A stretch of 64,000 nt of DNA from positions 62,001-126,000 of the forward strand of contig CAKUYY010000002.1 of NCBI GenBank assembly GCA_934717555.1. The letters run 5' to 3'. Below the pieces are notes generated by a model, which saw nothing but the letters and a program-made list of their open reading frames with translations, did no database searches and had not been told where the DNA came from. The stretch's first letter is position 1; the number at the start of each line of letters is the position of its first letter. Source of the stretch: an uncultured Clostridium sp. (GTDB lineage Bacteria; Bacillota; Clostridia; Oscillospirales; Acutalibacteraceae). The translations under genes and the position numbers were made by a program. Below, in pieces: positions 28,449 through 37,484 of the stretch.

Positions 28449-29729
28449 ATGTCTGATTATGTATCAATGAATCATGAAGAGTTGAAACAAGAATTAGCGC
28501 AGTTACAGGAAAACTACCGTGCGTTTCAGGAGCAGAATCTCCAGCTGGATCTTTCCAGAGGGAAGCCGGGAGCCGATCAGACTGATCTTTCTGTGGAAAT
28601 GCTGGACATATTGAACAGCGGCTCAGATTTTAAAACAGAGGGTGGCGTAGACTGCCGAAATTATGGTTTGCTGGATGGCCTGCCGGAGATGAAGGAAATT
28701 TTTGGCCATGTGCTAGGCGTTCCCGCCTCTCAGGTTTTTGTAGGGGGAAATTCCAGCCTGAATTTGATGTTTGATACCATTTCCTGTTTCATGACCCATG
28801 GAATTGGAGGATGTGAACCCTGGTGCAAGCAGGGCGATGTAAAGTTTTTGTGCCCGGTTCCAGGTTATGACCGTCACTTTGGTGTAACTGAATATTTTGG
28901 GATTCAGATGATCAATGTTCCTCTCCACGACGATGGTCCAGATATGGATGAAGTAGAGCGCCTGGTACAGTCAGATGCCAGCGTCAAAGGAATGTGGTGT
29001 GTCCCCAAGTATTCCAACCCTTCCGGGATTACTTATTCTGATGAGGTAGTCCGCCGTTTGGCAGCGCTTAAGCCGGCCGCCAAGGATTTCCGTGTGATGT
29101 GGGACAATGCTTATTGTGTCCATGACCTGACAGATACGCCGGATGAGCTGTTGAATGTGATGGAGGAAAGCAAAAAATATGGGAATGAGGATCTGTTTAT
29201 TCAATTCTGTTCCACTTCCAAGATCACCTTCCCCGGCGCGGGTGTTGCCGCTTTCGCCGCTTCGGAAGCCAACATGGCTGTACTGAAAAAGCGTTATTCT
29301 ACCCAAACCATCGGATTTGATAAGCTCAATCAATTGCGCCATGCCCGTTATTTTAAGGATTATCAAGGATTTTTGCAGCACATGCAATTACACCGCGCGA
29401 TCTTAGAGCCCAAGTTTGAGGCGGTACTGCGCAACTTGGAAGAGGAATTGAGCGGAAAAGGCGTGGCTAGCTGGACAAAGCCCAACGGAGGATATTTTAT
29501 CAGCGTAGATGTTATGGAAGGCTGTGCAAAACGCGTGATAGAATTGTGTAAACAGGCGGGCGTGGTATTTACCCCGGCGGGAGCTACCTATCCTTATGGA
29601 AAAGATCCCAGGGACAGCAATATCCGTTTAGCCCCTACCTATCCTCCGGTTGCAGAACTGGAAACCGCTATGAAACTGTTCTGCCTATGCGTGGAATTGG
29701 CTGCGGTAGAAAAATTGCTGGACCGTTAA
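28449..29729 (+). CDS. class I/II PLP-dependent aminotransferase (Asp_aminotransf type)
   Basis: About 426 residues. It shows the N-terminal LDLSRGKPGADQ typical of the PF12897-type aspartate aminotransferases found in Clostridia and Actinobacteria, the aspartate that binds the pyridine nitrogen in MWDNAY, and the PLP lysine in CSTSKITFPGAGVAAF. The probable reaction is amino-group transfer between aspartate and 2-oxoglutarate. An ATG at 28434 is in frame, but the ATG at 28449 follows GAGGGGGA. It is monocistronic, with a strong promoter and RNA leader of the next unit downstream. Confidence 0.9.
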   Translation: MSDYVSMNHEELKQELAQLQENYRAFQEQNLQLDLSRGKPGADQTDLSVEMLDILNSGSDFKTEGGVDCRNYGLLDGLPEMKEIFGHVLGVPASQVFVGGNSSLNLMFDTISCFMTHGIGGCEPWCKQGDVKFLCPVPGYDRHFGVTEYFGIQMINVPLHDDGPDMDEVERLVQSDASVKGMWCVPKYSNPSGITYSDEVVRRLAALKPAAKDFRVMWDNAYCVHDLTDTPDELLNVMEESKKYGNEDLFIQFCSTSKITFPGAGVAAFAASEANMAVLKKRYSTQTIGFDKLNQLRHARYFKDYQGFLQHMQLHRAILEPKFEAVLRNLEEELSGKGVASWTKPNGGYFISVDVMEGCAKRVIELCKQAGVVFTPAGATYPYGKDPRDSNIRLAPTYPPVAELETAMKLFCLCVELAAVEKLLDR

Positions 29730-29798
29730 AAAAGGAAGCCGCTTTTCGACAGGAAAGTAATATTTGTGAAAAAATTAGACGATCCCCCTGAGATTGCA

Positions 29799-29827
29799 TT
29801 GACTTTTGTGAATAAAAACAATATAAT
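29799..29827 (+). promoter_or_regulatory. strong sigma-A promoter upstream of secD
   Basis: TTGACT, exactly 17 bases, TATAAT: the best consensus match in the window. Predicted transcription start is about 29834. The 10-base inverted repeat ATTAACCTTG/CAAGGTTAAT (29826-29835 and 29863-29872) overlaps the -10 and start site. Confidence 0.8.
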
Positions 29828-29833
29828 TAACCT

Positions 29834-29996
29834 TGTTACGTCTGTAGCCTTTGTACAGCGTGCAAGGTTAATTTTTTTGTCTGCTCAAAAAGAAGAGATG
29901 GTTCTCTTTTTGAGAGAGGGGCAAATATCCTGAAAAACAGGTTATTTGAAACATGAGGAGTTAGAGAATGCCTTGCCGGAAACCGGCACTTTTTTT
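29834..29996 (+). ncRNA. structured leader RNA / attenuator candidate before secD
   Basis: From the promoter start to an intrinsic terminator, about 163 bases hold no long ORF but several helices: CTGTA...TACAG, the long CTCAAAAAGAAGA...TCTCTTTTTGAG hairpin at about 29883-29913, CAAATA-CCTG...CAGG-TATTTG, and the terminator. GCAAGG (29862-29867) can pair with CCTTGC (29971-29976), which would consume the left arm of the terminator. That is a terminator/antiterminator switch. I could not match it to a named riboswitch class. It may instead be a free small RNA. Confidence 0.55.
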
Positions 29997-30060
29997 GTGC
30001 CTGAATGGGGATGGGGAACTGTTCAGACAGGATAAAAACGTTCGTACAGATTCCTTTTAG
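29968..30060 (+). CDS. possible 30-codon leader peptide upstream of secD
   Basis: ATG at 29968 follows GAGGAG with good spacing, and the frame encodes MPCRKPALFLCLNGDGE... before a stop at 30058-30060, 37 bases before secD. It runs across the terminator hairpin, so ribosomes on it would affect that hairpin. Regulatory leader peptides of Sec genes are known elsewhere (SecM, VemP). This one has no recognised arrest motif and may be chance. Confidence 0.3.
   Translation: MPCRKPALFLCLNGDGELFRQDKNVRTDSF
29974..29996 (+). terminator. attenuator-type terminator in the secD leader
   Basis: TGCCGG-AAA-CCGGCA followed by C and seven T, located about 100 bases upstream of the secD start codon. Confidence 0.75.
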
Positions 30061-30097
30061 GCTACAGGACACCATAAATGTATTGGAGGATTTACGC

Positions 30098-31510
30098 ATG
30101 AAGCGAGTACCCAAACCAGTCTTTTTCATCGTTGCCCTCCTCATCCTGTTCGTTGGGTATACCTCGATATTTGGTATACATGGCCACAATGGTGATATTC
30201 CCATCACCTATATCAAAGGCGTCAACGACATTCGGTGGGGTATTGATATCCGGGGCGGCGTAGAAGCAACGTTCCGCCCGGCGGATGATGTGGACGCGAC
30301 GAATGACCAGATTGATTCCGCCAAGGCCATTATAGAAACCCGTATGGTTTCTAAAAACATCACGGACTATGAACTATATGCGGATTATAATAATGATCGC
30401 ATTATTGTTCGTTTCCCCTGGAAAGTGGATGAAACGGAGTTTGATCCGGAAAGCGCCATTGAAGAGATTTCAGCAACCGCTGAATTGACTTTCCGGGAAG
30501 GAAACGAGTATGCGGGCAATGAAATTGGTTCAGACGGTAAAGCGGTGGCTACTACGCCCAGCGGTGTAACGGCGGAGAACGTTATCCTGCAAGGCAGCGA
30601 CATTAAGAGTGCCAAGGCGCAGGCGGTCCAGGATGAAAATAACCCAACCCAGATTTCTTACGTCATTTCTTTGGAGCTGGAAGAAAGCGGGAAAGACAAG
30701 TTTGCGGAGGCTACCCAGCGGCTGCAAGGCAAAACTATTTCCATTTGGATGGACGATGTCATGCTGTCCGCGCCTACAGTAAATGAACCTATTACTGACG
30801 GCCAGGCCAGCATCAGCGGTGATTTTACTGCAAAGGAAGCATCTGACCTGGCGCAAAAGATCAACGCGGGTGCTCTGCCCTTTAAACTGGAAACCAGCAA
30901 CTATGGAACCATCAATCCCACTTTGGGAAGTTCCGCGCTGACCGCCATGGGGATTGCGGCGGCGATTGCCATGGTGCTGATTTGCCTGTTCATGTTGATT
31001 ATGTACCGGGTTCCCGGTTTTGTAGCTTGTATTGCCCTGATCGGTCAGATGGCCCTGTCACTGGCTGCTGTTTCCGGCTTCTTTAACTTTGTTTCCAGCT
31101 TTACCATGACTTTGCCTGGTATCGCAGGTTTGATCCTTTCCATTGGTATGGGTGTGGATGCCAATATCATTACGGCAGAACGCGTTAAGGAAGAGATTCG
31201 CAATGGAAAGACGCTGGATGGAGCCATTGACAAAGGCTGCCGTGGAAGTTTCTGGGCGATTTTTGACGGCAACATCACGGTTATCATTGTGGCAATCATT
31301 TTGATGTGTGTATTTGGTCCTTCTAATATTCTTTCCTTCTGGTTTGGCCCCTCTACTACGGGTATCATTTACTCTTTCGGCTATACCTTATTGGTAGGTG
31401 TCGTTTGCAACTTCGTAATGGGTGTAGGTGCTTCCAGATTGATGCTGAGGTCCCTCTCCGGATTGAAGTTTATGCGTAAGAAATGGATGTATGGGGGGAA
31501 AGGAAAATGA
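30098..31510 (+). CDS. secD: protein translocase subunit SecD
   Basis: SecD works with SecF and SecYEG at the membrane to use the proton motive force in protein export. The 470 residues show an N-terminal helix, the D2-like RWGIDIRGGVEATF motif, the periplasmic P1 domain, and the C-terminal transmembrane block with GMGVDANIITAERVKEEI (the conserved D4-type motif). The ATG at 30098 is preceded by TTGGAGGA. The frame is open further upstream but without family similarity. It overlaps secF by four bases. Confidence 0.95.
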   Translation: MKRVPKPVFFIVALLILFVGYTSIFGIHGHNGDIPITYIKGVNDIRWGIDIRGGVEATFRPADDVDATNDQIDSAKAIIETRMVSKNITDYELYADYNNDRIIVRFPWKVDETEFDPESAIEEISATAELTFREGNEYAGNEIGSDGKAVATTPSGVTAENVILQGSDIKSAKAQAVQDENNPTQISYVISLELEESGKDKFAEATQRLQGKTISIWMDDVMLSAPTVNEPITDGQASISGDFTAKEASDLAQKINAGALPFKLETSNYGTINPTLGSSALTAMGIAAAIAMVLICLFMLIMYRVPGFVACIALIGQMALSLAAVSGFFNFVSSFTMTLPGIAGLILSIGMGVDANIITAERVKEEIRNGKTLDGAIDKGCRGSFWAIFDGNITVIIVAIILMCVFGPSNILSFWFGPSTTGIIYSFGYTLLVGVVCNFVMGVGASRLMLRSLSGLKFMRKKWMYGGKGK

Positions 31511-32466
31511 AGCATACCATTGATTTTGTAGGAAAAAGAAAAATTCCATTTACCATTTCCCTGTGTATCATTGTCATTGGAATTATTTTTAATATTATTA
31601 ATGGAACCCGTTTGGATATCCAGTTCAGCGGCGGGGCGATCATCAGTTATTCCTATACAGGGGAAATTGATGAAAATGCGGTACAGAAGCTGGTCAATGG
31701 AATGACAGAAGAAGAGGTAAGCATTCAGGTCAATCAGAATGTGAAGATTGCGGGTTCTGACGAGACCCAGAACACGATTTCCCTTTCTTTCTCAGGCAAT
31801 CAGTCTATCTCTTTAGATAAGCAAAAAGAGATCACACAGGCATTGGAAGATAATTTTCCGGAGAACCAGTTTGCTCAAAGCGAATCCAGTTCTGTAGACC
31901 CGACCATGGGCGGGCAGTTCCTCTTGAAATGCTTGGTAGCTGTGGGGATCGCAGCGGTTTTGATGGTGGTATATGTGGCGTTCCGCTTTAAGAAAATCGG
32001 CGGATGGTCCGCCGGCGTATTCGCGCTGGTCGCTCTCCTGCTGGACGTTTCCAATGTATACTTTACCTTTATTATCTGCCGTTTACCGATTGACAGTAAC
32101 TTTATCGCAGTAGCCTTGATGATTTTGGGGTATTCCCTGAATGACACCATTGTTATTTATGACCGTGTCCGTGAAAACCGCAGGCTGTCTAGCCCCAAGA
32201 CAGATATAGGGGATATTGTAAACAAAAGTATTAATCAGAACCTCAGCCGTACGATTAATACCTCGATCACAACTTTTGCGGCGATTACTGTGGTATTCAT
32301 CGTATCCCTTATTTTTGACTTGCCTTCTGTCACTTCTTTTGCCCTTCCCATGATGGTGGGTATTGTTTCCGGCTGTTACACAACCAACTGTATTGTAGGT
32401 CCGTTGTGGGTCATGTGGAAAAAACGCGGCAAGAAGAAAAAAGAAGAAGCTGCGGCCGAAGCTTAA
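31507..32466 (+). CDS. secF: protein translocase subunit SecF
   Basis: SecF is the partner of SecD. The 319 residues carry the N-terminal helix with GTRLDIQFSGG, the soluble P4-like domain, and the transmembrane block with ALMILGYSLNDTIVIYDRVREN and RTINTSITTFAAI, both SecF hallmarks. Its ATG overlaps the secD stop (ATGA), so translation is coupled, and an RBS-like GGGGGGAAAGGA lies upstream. The C-terminus is strongly basic, and a terminator follows directly. Confidence 0.95.
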   Translation: MKHTIDFVGKRKIPFTISLCIIVIGIIFNIINGTRLDIQFSGGAIISYSYTGEIDENAVQKLVNGMTEEEVSIQVNQNVKIAGSDETQNTISLSFSGNQSISLDKQKEITQALEDNFPENQFAQSESSSVDPTMGGQFLLKCLVAVGIAAVLMVVYVAFRFKKIGGWSAGVFALVALLLDVSNVYFTFIICRLPIDSNFIAVALMILGYSLNDTIVIYDRVRENRRLSSPKTDIGDIVNKSINQNLSRTINTSITTFAAITVVFIVSLIFDLPSVTSFALPMMVGIVSGCYTTNCIVGPLWVMWKKRGKKKKEEAAAEA

Positions 32467-32473
32467 TCGAGTT

Positions 32474-32512
32474 AGAAAGCTGTCCGATTAGATTTGGACA
32501 GCTTTCTTTTTT
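32474..32512 (+). terminator. terminator of secDF
   Basis: AGAAAGCTGTCC and its perfect complement, followed by TTTTTTG. Confidence 0.9.
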
Positions 32513-32658
32513 GTTTGATATTTTATGGTATTTTCCCGTTGTACCTTTTATAAATATTTAAATAAAAAGAAAAGTTTTAAACATAGGCAAAAAAATCTTT
32601 TTCTCTTATTTAGAATATGATATGATGAAAAAAAGCATTATATAAAGGAATGTCACAT

Positions 32659-33441
32659 ATGAATATTGGTATTTCTACAGCATGTTTATACCCGATGTAT
32701 ACAGAAAAAGCATTGGAAACCTTATTAGGTCAAGGGTTTCGATTGTTTGAGATTTTTTTTAATACACTTTCGGAATTAGAGCCGGAATTTGTTTCTCATT
32801 TGGGAAAAATGTTGGAACAAAAGGGGGCGGTTTTAAAATCCATTCACCCTTTTACTTCGGGCTTTGAATCGTATTTGCTTTTTTCGAATTATGAGAGACG
32901 TTTTGAGGACGGTATAAAATTCTATAACCGTTATTTTGAGACAGCCGCGAGGCTAGGGGCAAAGATCCTGGTGTTACATGGCGACCGTTCGCCAGAGAAA
33001 AGCGGATTGACAGAGATTCAATATTTCGACCGGTTTGCACAGCTTAGCCAAAGGGCAAGGCGGTATGGGATAACATTGGCACAGGAAAATGTCAACCTTT
33101 ATCGGAGCGCAGATCCAGCATTTATAAAACGGATGCGGGATTATTTAGGAAGTGAAGCCAGCTTTGTATTAGACTTGAAGCAAGCGGTCAGAGCTGGATT
33201 TGACCCTTTTTCTATGTATCAGGCCATGGGAAACCGCCTGGTACACATCCATATTAATGATCACCGGCAGGGACATGACTGTTTATTGCCGGGAAAAGGG
33301 CAAATGAACTTCCATCGTCTGAAAACCTGTTTGGATATGGATGGATACCAAGGGGACTATATTATTGAAGTCTACCGGAAAAATTTCGTGGGACTGGAAG
33401 AACTGACAGAATCCTATGAATATCTCAACCAAATCCTATAA
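32659..33441 (+). CDS. sugar phosphate isomerase/epimerase-like TIM barrel protein
   Basis: About 260 residues with the xylose-isomerase/AP endonuclease 2 fold. Visible pieces include the start IGISTACLYP, LVLHGDRSPE, LAQENVN, SFVLDLKQAVRAG and HIHINDHRQGHDCLLPGKGQMNF, which supply metal-binding histidine, aspartate and glutamate. It likely acts on a sugar, inositol or hydroxy-acid. The ATG at 32659 fits AAGGA spacing better than the ATG at 32650. There is no partner enzyme next to it. Confidence 0.82.
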   Translation: MNIGISTACLYPMYTEKALETLLGQGFRLFEIFFNTLSELEPEFVSHLGKMLEQKGAVLKSIHPFTSGFESYLLFSNYERRFEDGIKFYNRYFETAARLGAKILVLHGDRSPEKSGLTEIQYFDRFAQLSQRARRYGITLAQENVNLYRSADPAFIKRMRDYLGSEASFVLDLKQAVRAGFDPFSMYQAMGNRLVHIHINDHRQGHDCLLPGKGQMNFHRLKTCLDMDGYQGDYIIEVYRKNFVGLEELTESYEYLNQIL

Positions 33442-33469
33442 GTTTTCTTAGAATTATGTGGAAAAATAA

Positions 33470-33499
33470 TTGCAAAAAAATATTTTACTATGGTATAAT
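33470..33499 (+). promoter_or_regulatory. promoter of nrdR
   Basis: TTGCAA, 18 bases, TATAAT, directly before the nrdR ribosome binding site. Confidence 0.65.
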
Positions 33500-33525
33500 A
33501 AAAAAATGAAAAGGGGGTGTCCGCA

Positions 33526-33996
33526 ATGAAATGCCCATACTGCGGTTTTGAAGAAAGCAAGGTAATTGATTCCCGTCCTACCGATGAAGGGGAACGAATC
33601 CGGCGGCGCAGAGAATGCCTGGGATGTGGCAAACGGTTTACCACATATGAAGTAATAGAGACAGTTCCCATTATCGTGATTAAGAAGGATAAATCCAGGG
33701 AAGCTTTTGACCGCAATAAGCTGTTAAACGGGTTGCTGCGCGCCTGTGCCAACCGGCCGGTTTCTGTGGATACCCTGGAAGATTTGGTGGATCAGATTGA
33801 GACCAAATTACAGAATTCTCTGGACCGTGAGGTTACGTCGACTTTGATCGGGGAATATGCCATGGAATTATTAAAAGGTGTGGATGAAGTGGCCTATGTC
33901 CGATTTGCTTCAGTCTATCGACAGTTTAAAGATATCAATACCTTTATGGAAGAGTTAAATAAGCTGTTACAGGAGACAGATAAAAAGGACTCGTAA
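33526..33996 (+). CDS. nrdR: transcriptional repressor NrdR
   Basis: NrdR senses ATP/dATP and represses ribonucleotide reductase genes. The zinc ribbon is complete (CPYC and CLGCGKRF with RRRREC between), and the ATP-cone domain follows (VIKKDKSREAFDRNKLLNGLLRACANRPV). The length, 156 residues, is typical. The start is ATG at 33526 behind AAAAGGGGG. No ribonucleotide reductase gene is in the window and I saw no NrdR box here, so its targets are elsewhere. Confidence 0.95.
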   Translation: MKCPYCGFEESKVIDSRPTDEGERIRRRRECLGCGKRFTTYEVIETVPIIVIKKDKSREAFDRNKLLNGLLRACANRPVSVDTLEDLVDQIETKLQNSLDREVTSTLIGEYAMELLKGVDEVAYVRFASVYRQFKDINTFMEELNKLLQETDKKDS

Positions 33997-34022
33997 CTTT
34001 TTCACTAAGGAATCAAAACAGA

Positions 34023-34062
34023 AAACAGCACTGTATTTGGGTATATACAGTGCTGTTTTTAT
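34023..34062. terminator. terminator after nrdR
   Basis: AAACAGCACTGTAT and its perfect complement, with T-rich and A-rich flanks that could serve both sides. Confidence 0.88.
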
Positions 34063-34117
34063 ATTTATAAAAGAACTTTTTTGAAGTATCACAAACCAAA
34101 AAATCCGGTATCTTTGG

Positions 34118-34498
34118 TTAAAGAATATTTTCCAGGACAGGCATTTCTGTATCCTGCAAATGTTTCAGTTGGGAACAGGCGCGGTCAAGTTCCGCGGTAA
34201 ATTCCGCATATTCCTCAAATTCCAGGTTTGTTTGTAAAGTAGCAATGGACTGGTCAATGGCTTCCAATTTTTCATGGGAAATATAGGTACAGAAAACTTG
34301 ATAATGTTCATCCCACATGTAAGCGAGTTCCTGGCTGAGGCGATTGGCCTCTTCTACATTACCTTGGGAGATCTGTATTTTGGCCTCGCTTATTTTATCG
34401 GTAAGGGAAGCGATATTTTGACGGGTAAAGACAGGAACAATTGTACATAAGGCCAGTAAGACAGCCACCATGACAATAGCCGCCCAAGCACGTTTCAA
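34118..34498 (-). CDS. DUF4363 family protein
   Basis: This 126-residue protein has one N-terminal membrane helix (AAIVMVAVLLALCTIVPVF) and a helical extracytoplasmic part. The length, helix and following pattern (SQELAYMWDEHYQVFCTYISHEKLEAIDQSIATL) agree with DUF4363, which is regularly encoded beside DUF421 proteins in spore formers. Its function is unknown. Its start overlaps the DUF421 stop by four bases, which supports a joint complex. Confidence 0.8.
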   Translation of the reverse strand: MKRAWAAIVMVAVLLALCTIVPVFTRQNIASLTDKISEAKIQISQGNVEEANRLSQELAYMWDEHYQVFCTYISHEKLEAIDQSIATLQTNLEFEEYAEFTAELDRACSQLKHLQDTEMPVLENIL

Positions 34499-35172
34499 GA
34501 AACCGCCTCCTTTTTGATAATATGATAATTCTTTTCCCGATCGGCAGTCATGAGAAATACATCCTTTTGGTCAATTTTTTCGCCCTGTAGGATACCATGA
34601 ATCCACTCCTGGGTTAATCCGCACAAAGAGACAGAAAATTCAGAAATTTCCCCGTCACTGATGACTACAACCTGAATTCCAGTATCCGGTACAACGATTC
34701 CCAATAAAGAATTATCCGGTTGTAATTTATCCGGCTTTTTCAGTACGCTGAGTTTTCCGTTGGTTTCCACAATGGCATAAGCCACATCCTCTATGTGGAA
34801 AACATCCATTTGACGGAGCTGTTCGGAAAGGTCTTCTGTGCTCATACGAAGCCGCCTCATTTGGCCTTGGTCAATTTTTCCATCATTTATTACAATAACC
34901 GGCTTACCGCAGACAAAACGGCGAAATTTAGCGCTTTTCAACATCACAGTAGAGATAATTAGTTCACAGGCTACTAGTACGGCGATAGGAAGGAATCCAC
35001 TGACCAAGGGCTGCCCGGTATTTTGCATAGGGATTGCCGCGATATCGGAAATCAACAGAGTGACCACTAGTTCGGAAGTCTGCAACTCGCTGATCTGCCG
35101 TTTTCCCATCAGTCTGACGGCAGCAATGATAACTATGTAAAGAAGAAGAGTACGTATAAAAGAAATCGCCAT
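34495..35172 (-). CDS. DUF421 (YetF-like) membrane protein
   Basis: This 225-residue protein has three N-terminal hydrophobic segments with LMGKRQISELQTSELVVTLLISDIAAIPM, a block diagnostic of DUF421. A cytoplasmic domain follows with VINDGKIDQGQMRRLRMSTEDLSEQLR and IEDVAYAIVETNGKLSVLKK. YetF-type proteins are unassigned but common in sporulating Bacillota, where some members influence spore germination. It forms a two-gene operon with the DUF4363 partner. Confidence 0.88.
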   Translation of the reverse strand: MAISFIRTLLLYIVIIAAVRLMGKRQISELQTSELVVTLLISDIAAIPMQNTGQPLVSGFLPIAVLVACELIISTVMLKSAKFRRFVCGKPVIVINDGKIDQGQMRRLRMSTEDLSEQLRQMDVFHIEDVAYAIVETNGKLSVLKKPDKLQPDNSLLGIVVPDTGIQVVVISDGEISEFSVSLCGLTQEWIHGILQGEKIDQKDVFLMTADREKNYHIIKKEAVS

Positions 35173-35305
35173 AAGATACGCCAGCCTTTCTGTTTATTTT
35201 CAGCGATACCGTATCTTTATTTTGGATTTCCATAGGGCTAATTATACCGATAATAAAAATTTTTCCTATCTTACAAATTATATGGTGAAGATTTTCGACA
35301 AATAA

Positions 35306-35333
35306 TTTACATTTTATTATAATTATTTATAAT
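35306..35333 (+). promoter_or_regulatory. promoter of the 182-residue ORF
   Basis: TTTACA, 16 bases, TATAAT, in a very AT-rich divergent gap. Confidence 0.45.
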
Positions 35334-35364
35334 TTGCATATAGGAAATAAATGGGGGGAGAACG

Positions 35365-35913
35365 TTGAGGAAACGGTTTCCAAAAATAATTAGTCTGGGC
35401 ATATTATTATTTTGTGTTATGTTTGGTACCATGATAGCTTTTATGCAGACAACTTACACGGAGAATCAGCTGAAGCAGGCAGGGCAAAAGTATTTGATCC
35501 AGCTGGGAGAAGAATATGAAGATTGTACCCTGCAGCAAAAGCAATGGTACAATGATCAATTATTTTGCCTATATCAAAATGGAGGAACCCTTTTTGTCAT
35601 TGGATTCTCAAAAAATGAATGGTTTCCAAAACGGCTTTCTCCCAGATATTTTTATTATCCCAAGGAACAATCAACAGGAGATTCATCTGACCTTTGCTCT
35701 TTTTCTGAAAAAAAGCAAGACTGCCATACGTATGTGATATTTGGCCCACGTCCAGAAGGAGCCCGGGGAGTAGAGGTGGATGTAGTAGACAAACAGCAAA
35801 TCTTAAAGAGTCAATATTGTTACAATATTGATGAACAGGAGAAATATGTTTTTTATATTTTTCAGAAATTGGGAGATCATTCCCTTTCTTTTCAGTATAG
35901 GTTATACAGTTAA
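35365..35913 (+). CDS. hypothetical membrane-anchored protein
   Basis: I do not recognise this 182-residue protein. It has a short basic start, one transmembrane helix (IISLGILLFCVMFGTMIAFM) and an extracytoplasmic domain rich in aromatic residues, tyrosine and glutamine, with four cysteines. It starts with TTG at 35365 behind GGGGGAG. It is a single gene between divergent and convergent neighbours with its own promoter-like sequence. It is probably a small surface or secreted-domain protein. Confidence 0.65.
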   Translation: MRKRFPKIISLGILLFCVMFGTMIAFMQTTYTENQLKQAGQKYLIQLGEEYEDCTLQQKQWYNDQLFCLYQNGGTLFVIGFSKNEWFPKRLSPRYFYYPKEQSTGDSSDLCSFSEKKQDCHTYVIFGPRPEGARGVEVDVVDKQQILKSQYCYNIDEQEKYVFYIFQKLGDHSLSFQYRLYS

Positions 35914-35955
35914 TATATTTTTACAAAGGCAATAAAGCGTTTTTTACAAAAATAA

Positions 35956-35993
35956 AAGAACGTTTGCAGAGGATAAACTGCAAACGCTCTTTC
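35956..35993. terminator. bidirectional terminator
   Basis: The AAAGAACGTTTGCAG hairpin has one mismatch and lies between the 182-residue ORF and the convergent DUF1846 gene. Confidence 0.8.
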
Positions 35994-35999
35994 CCATTT

Positions 36000-37484
36000 T
36001 TATCTATGGTATAATTTTTTTGTTTGGTACTTTGCTTCACAAGTAAGGTTAATCCCCAATTTCCGGAATACAGAATCATCCACCTGAGAGAGGATAACGG
36101 AAGAATGCGCTTCACAGCCTCTCAACTTTGGAAGCTGACGGAGAGCTAACTCCGCTGTAGGATTGGTAGCGGCACTGATGGAAAGGGCGATTAAGATTTC
36201 GTCAGAGTGAAGCCTGGGATTATGGTTCCCCAATACTTTGGTTTTCAGGTTCTGAATAGGCTCAATCACGATCGGGGAAATTAACGGCATTTTATGGCTG
36301 ATCCCACCTAACTCTTTTAAGGCGTTCAGAATAACGGCAGCGGAAGCACCCAACAGGGAAGAGGTTTTTCCGGTGACAATTTTCCCGTTCTCTAACTGAA
36401 TCGCAGCGGCGGGCATGCCTGTTTCCTCGGCACGTGTCAGAGCGGCATAGGCAACTTCCCGGTCTTGAATGGAAACCCCCGCTTTATTCATCAAAAGCTC
36501 TACTTTATAAACAGCTTCCTCATCTATCCGCCCTTGTCTTTGGTCACACCGCGCGTGATAATATCTACGGATGATTTCCTGGCGGGAAGCCTCTTGGCAT
36601 ACATCATCATCTATGATACAATTGCCCGCCATATTAACACCCATGTCAGTGGGGGATTTATAAGGACTTTCCCCTGTGATTTTTTCAAAAATAGCGTTTA
36701 AAACAGGAAAGACTTCTACATCCCTATTGTAGTTAACCGCAGTTTTTCCGTAGGCTTCCAAGTGGAAAGGGTCAATCATATTCACATCATTCAGATCAGC
36801 GGTGGCCGCTTCATATGCCAGGTTTACCGGATGCTTTAATGGGAGGTTCCACACAGGGAAGGTTTCAAATTTAGCATATCCCGCCTTAATCCCTCTTTTA
36901 TATTCATGATACAGCTGGGAGAGACAGGTGGCCATTTTTCCGCTGCCCGGTCCCGGGGCTGTGACAATAACCAGCGGACGGGTGGTTTCAATATACTCAT
37001 TTTTCCCAAACCCCTCGTCGCTGACGATAAGTGGAATATTATTGGGGTATCCCACAATAGGATAATGGAGGAAAACCTGGATCCCCAGACGATTAAGCCT
37101 ATTTTTAAAGGAATCTACCACCGGCTGCCCGCTGTACTGGGCGATGACCACGCTGCCTACATACAGGCCAATGTCCCGGAAAGCGTCGATCAAACGGAGC
37201 ACATCGGCGTCATAGGTGATGCCAAGATCTCCCCGGACCTTGCTTTTTTCAATGTCGGTAGCGTTAATCACAATGACAATTTCCGCTTGATCAGCCAATT
37301 GTAGCAGCATCCTTACTTTGCTGTCAGGTTGGAATCCGGGCAGCACCCTGGACGCATGGTAATCGTCAAATAATTTTCCACCCAGTTCCAAATAGAGCTT
37401 ATTATCAAATTGGGCGATCCGTTCCAGAATATGTTTGGACTGCGTTTTTAAGTATTTGTCGTTATCAAACCCTACAGCTTTCAT
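36000..37484 (-). CDS. DUF1846 family protein
   Basis: This 494-residue soluble protein matches the DUF1846 family along its whole length. It begins VGFDNDKYLKTQSKHILERI, continues with LYLELGGKLFDDYHASRVLPGF, and has a phosphate-loop-like stretch VTAPGPGSGKMATCLSQLYHEY near residue 175. Crystal structures of the family exist, but the reaction is not settled; the loop suggests nucleotide binding. It is monocistronic, with a promoter about 160 bases upstream. Confidence 0.9.
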   Translation of the reverse strand: MKAVGFDNDKYLKTQSKHILERIAQFDNKLYLELGGKLFDDYHASRVLPGFQPDSKVRMLLQLADQAEIVIVINATDIEKSKVRGDLGITYDADVLRLIDAFRDIGLYVGSVVIAQYSGQPVVDSFKNRLNRLGIQVFLHYPIVGYPNNIPLIVSDEGFGKNEYIETTRPLVIVTAPGPGSGKMATCLSQLYHEYKRGIKAGYAKFETFPVWNLPLKHPVNLAYEAATADLNDVNMIDPFHLEAYGKTAVNYNRDVEVFPVLNAIFEKITGESPYKSPTDMGVNMAGNCIIDDDVCQEASRQEIIRRYYHARCDQRQGRIDEEAVYKVELLMNKAGVSIQDREVAYAALTRAEETGMPAAAIQLENGKIVTGKTSSLLGASAAVILNALKELGGISHKMPLISPIVIEPIQNLKTKVLGNHNPRLHSDEILIALSISAATNPTAELALRQLPKLRGCEAHSSVILSQVDDSVFRKLGINLTCEAKYQTKKLYHR

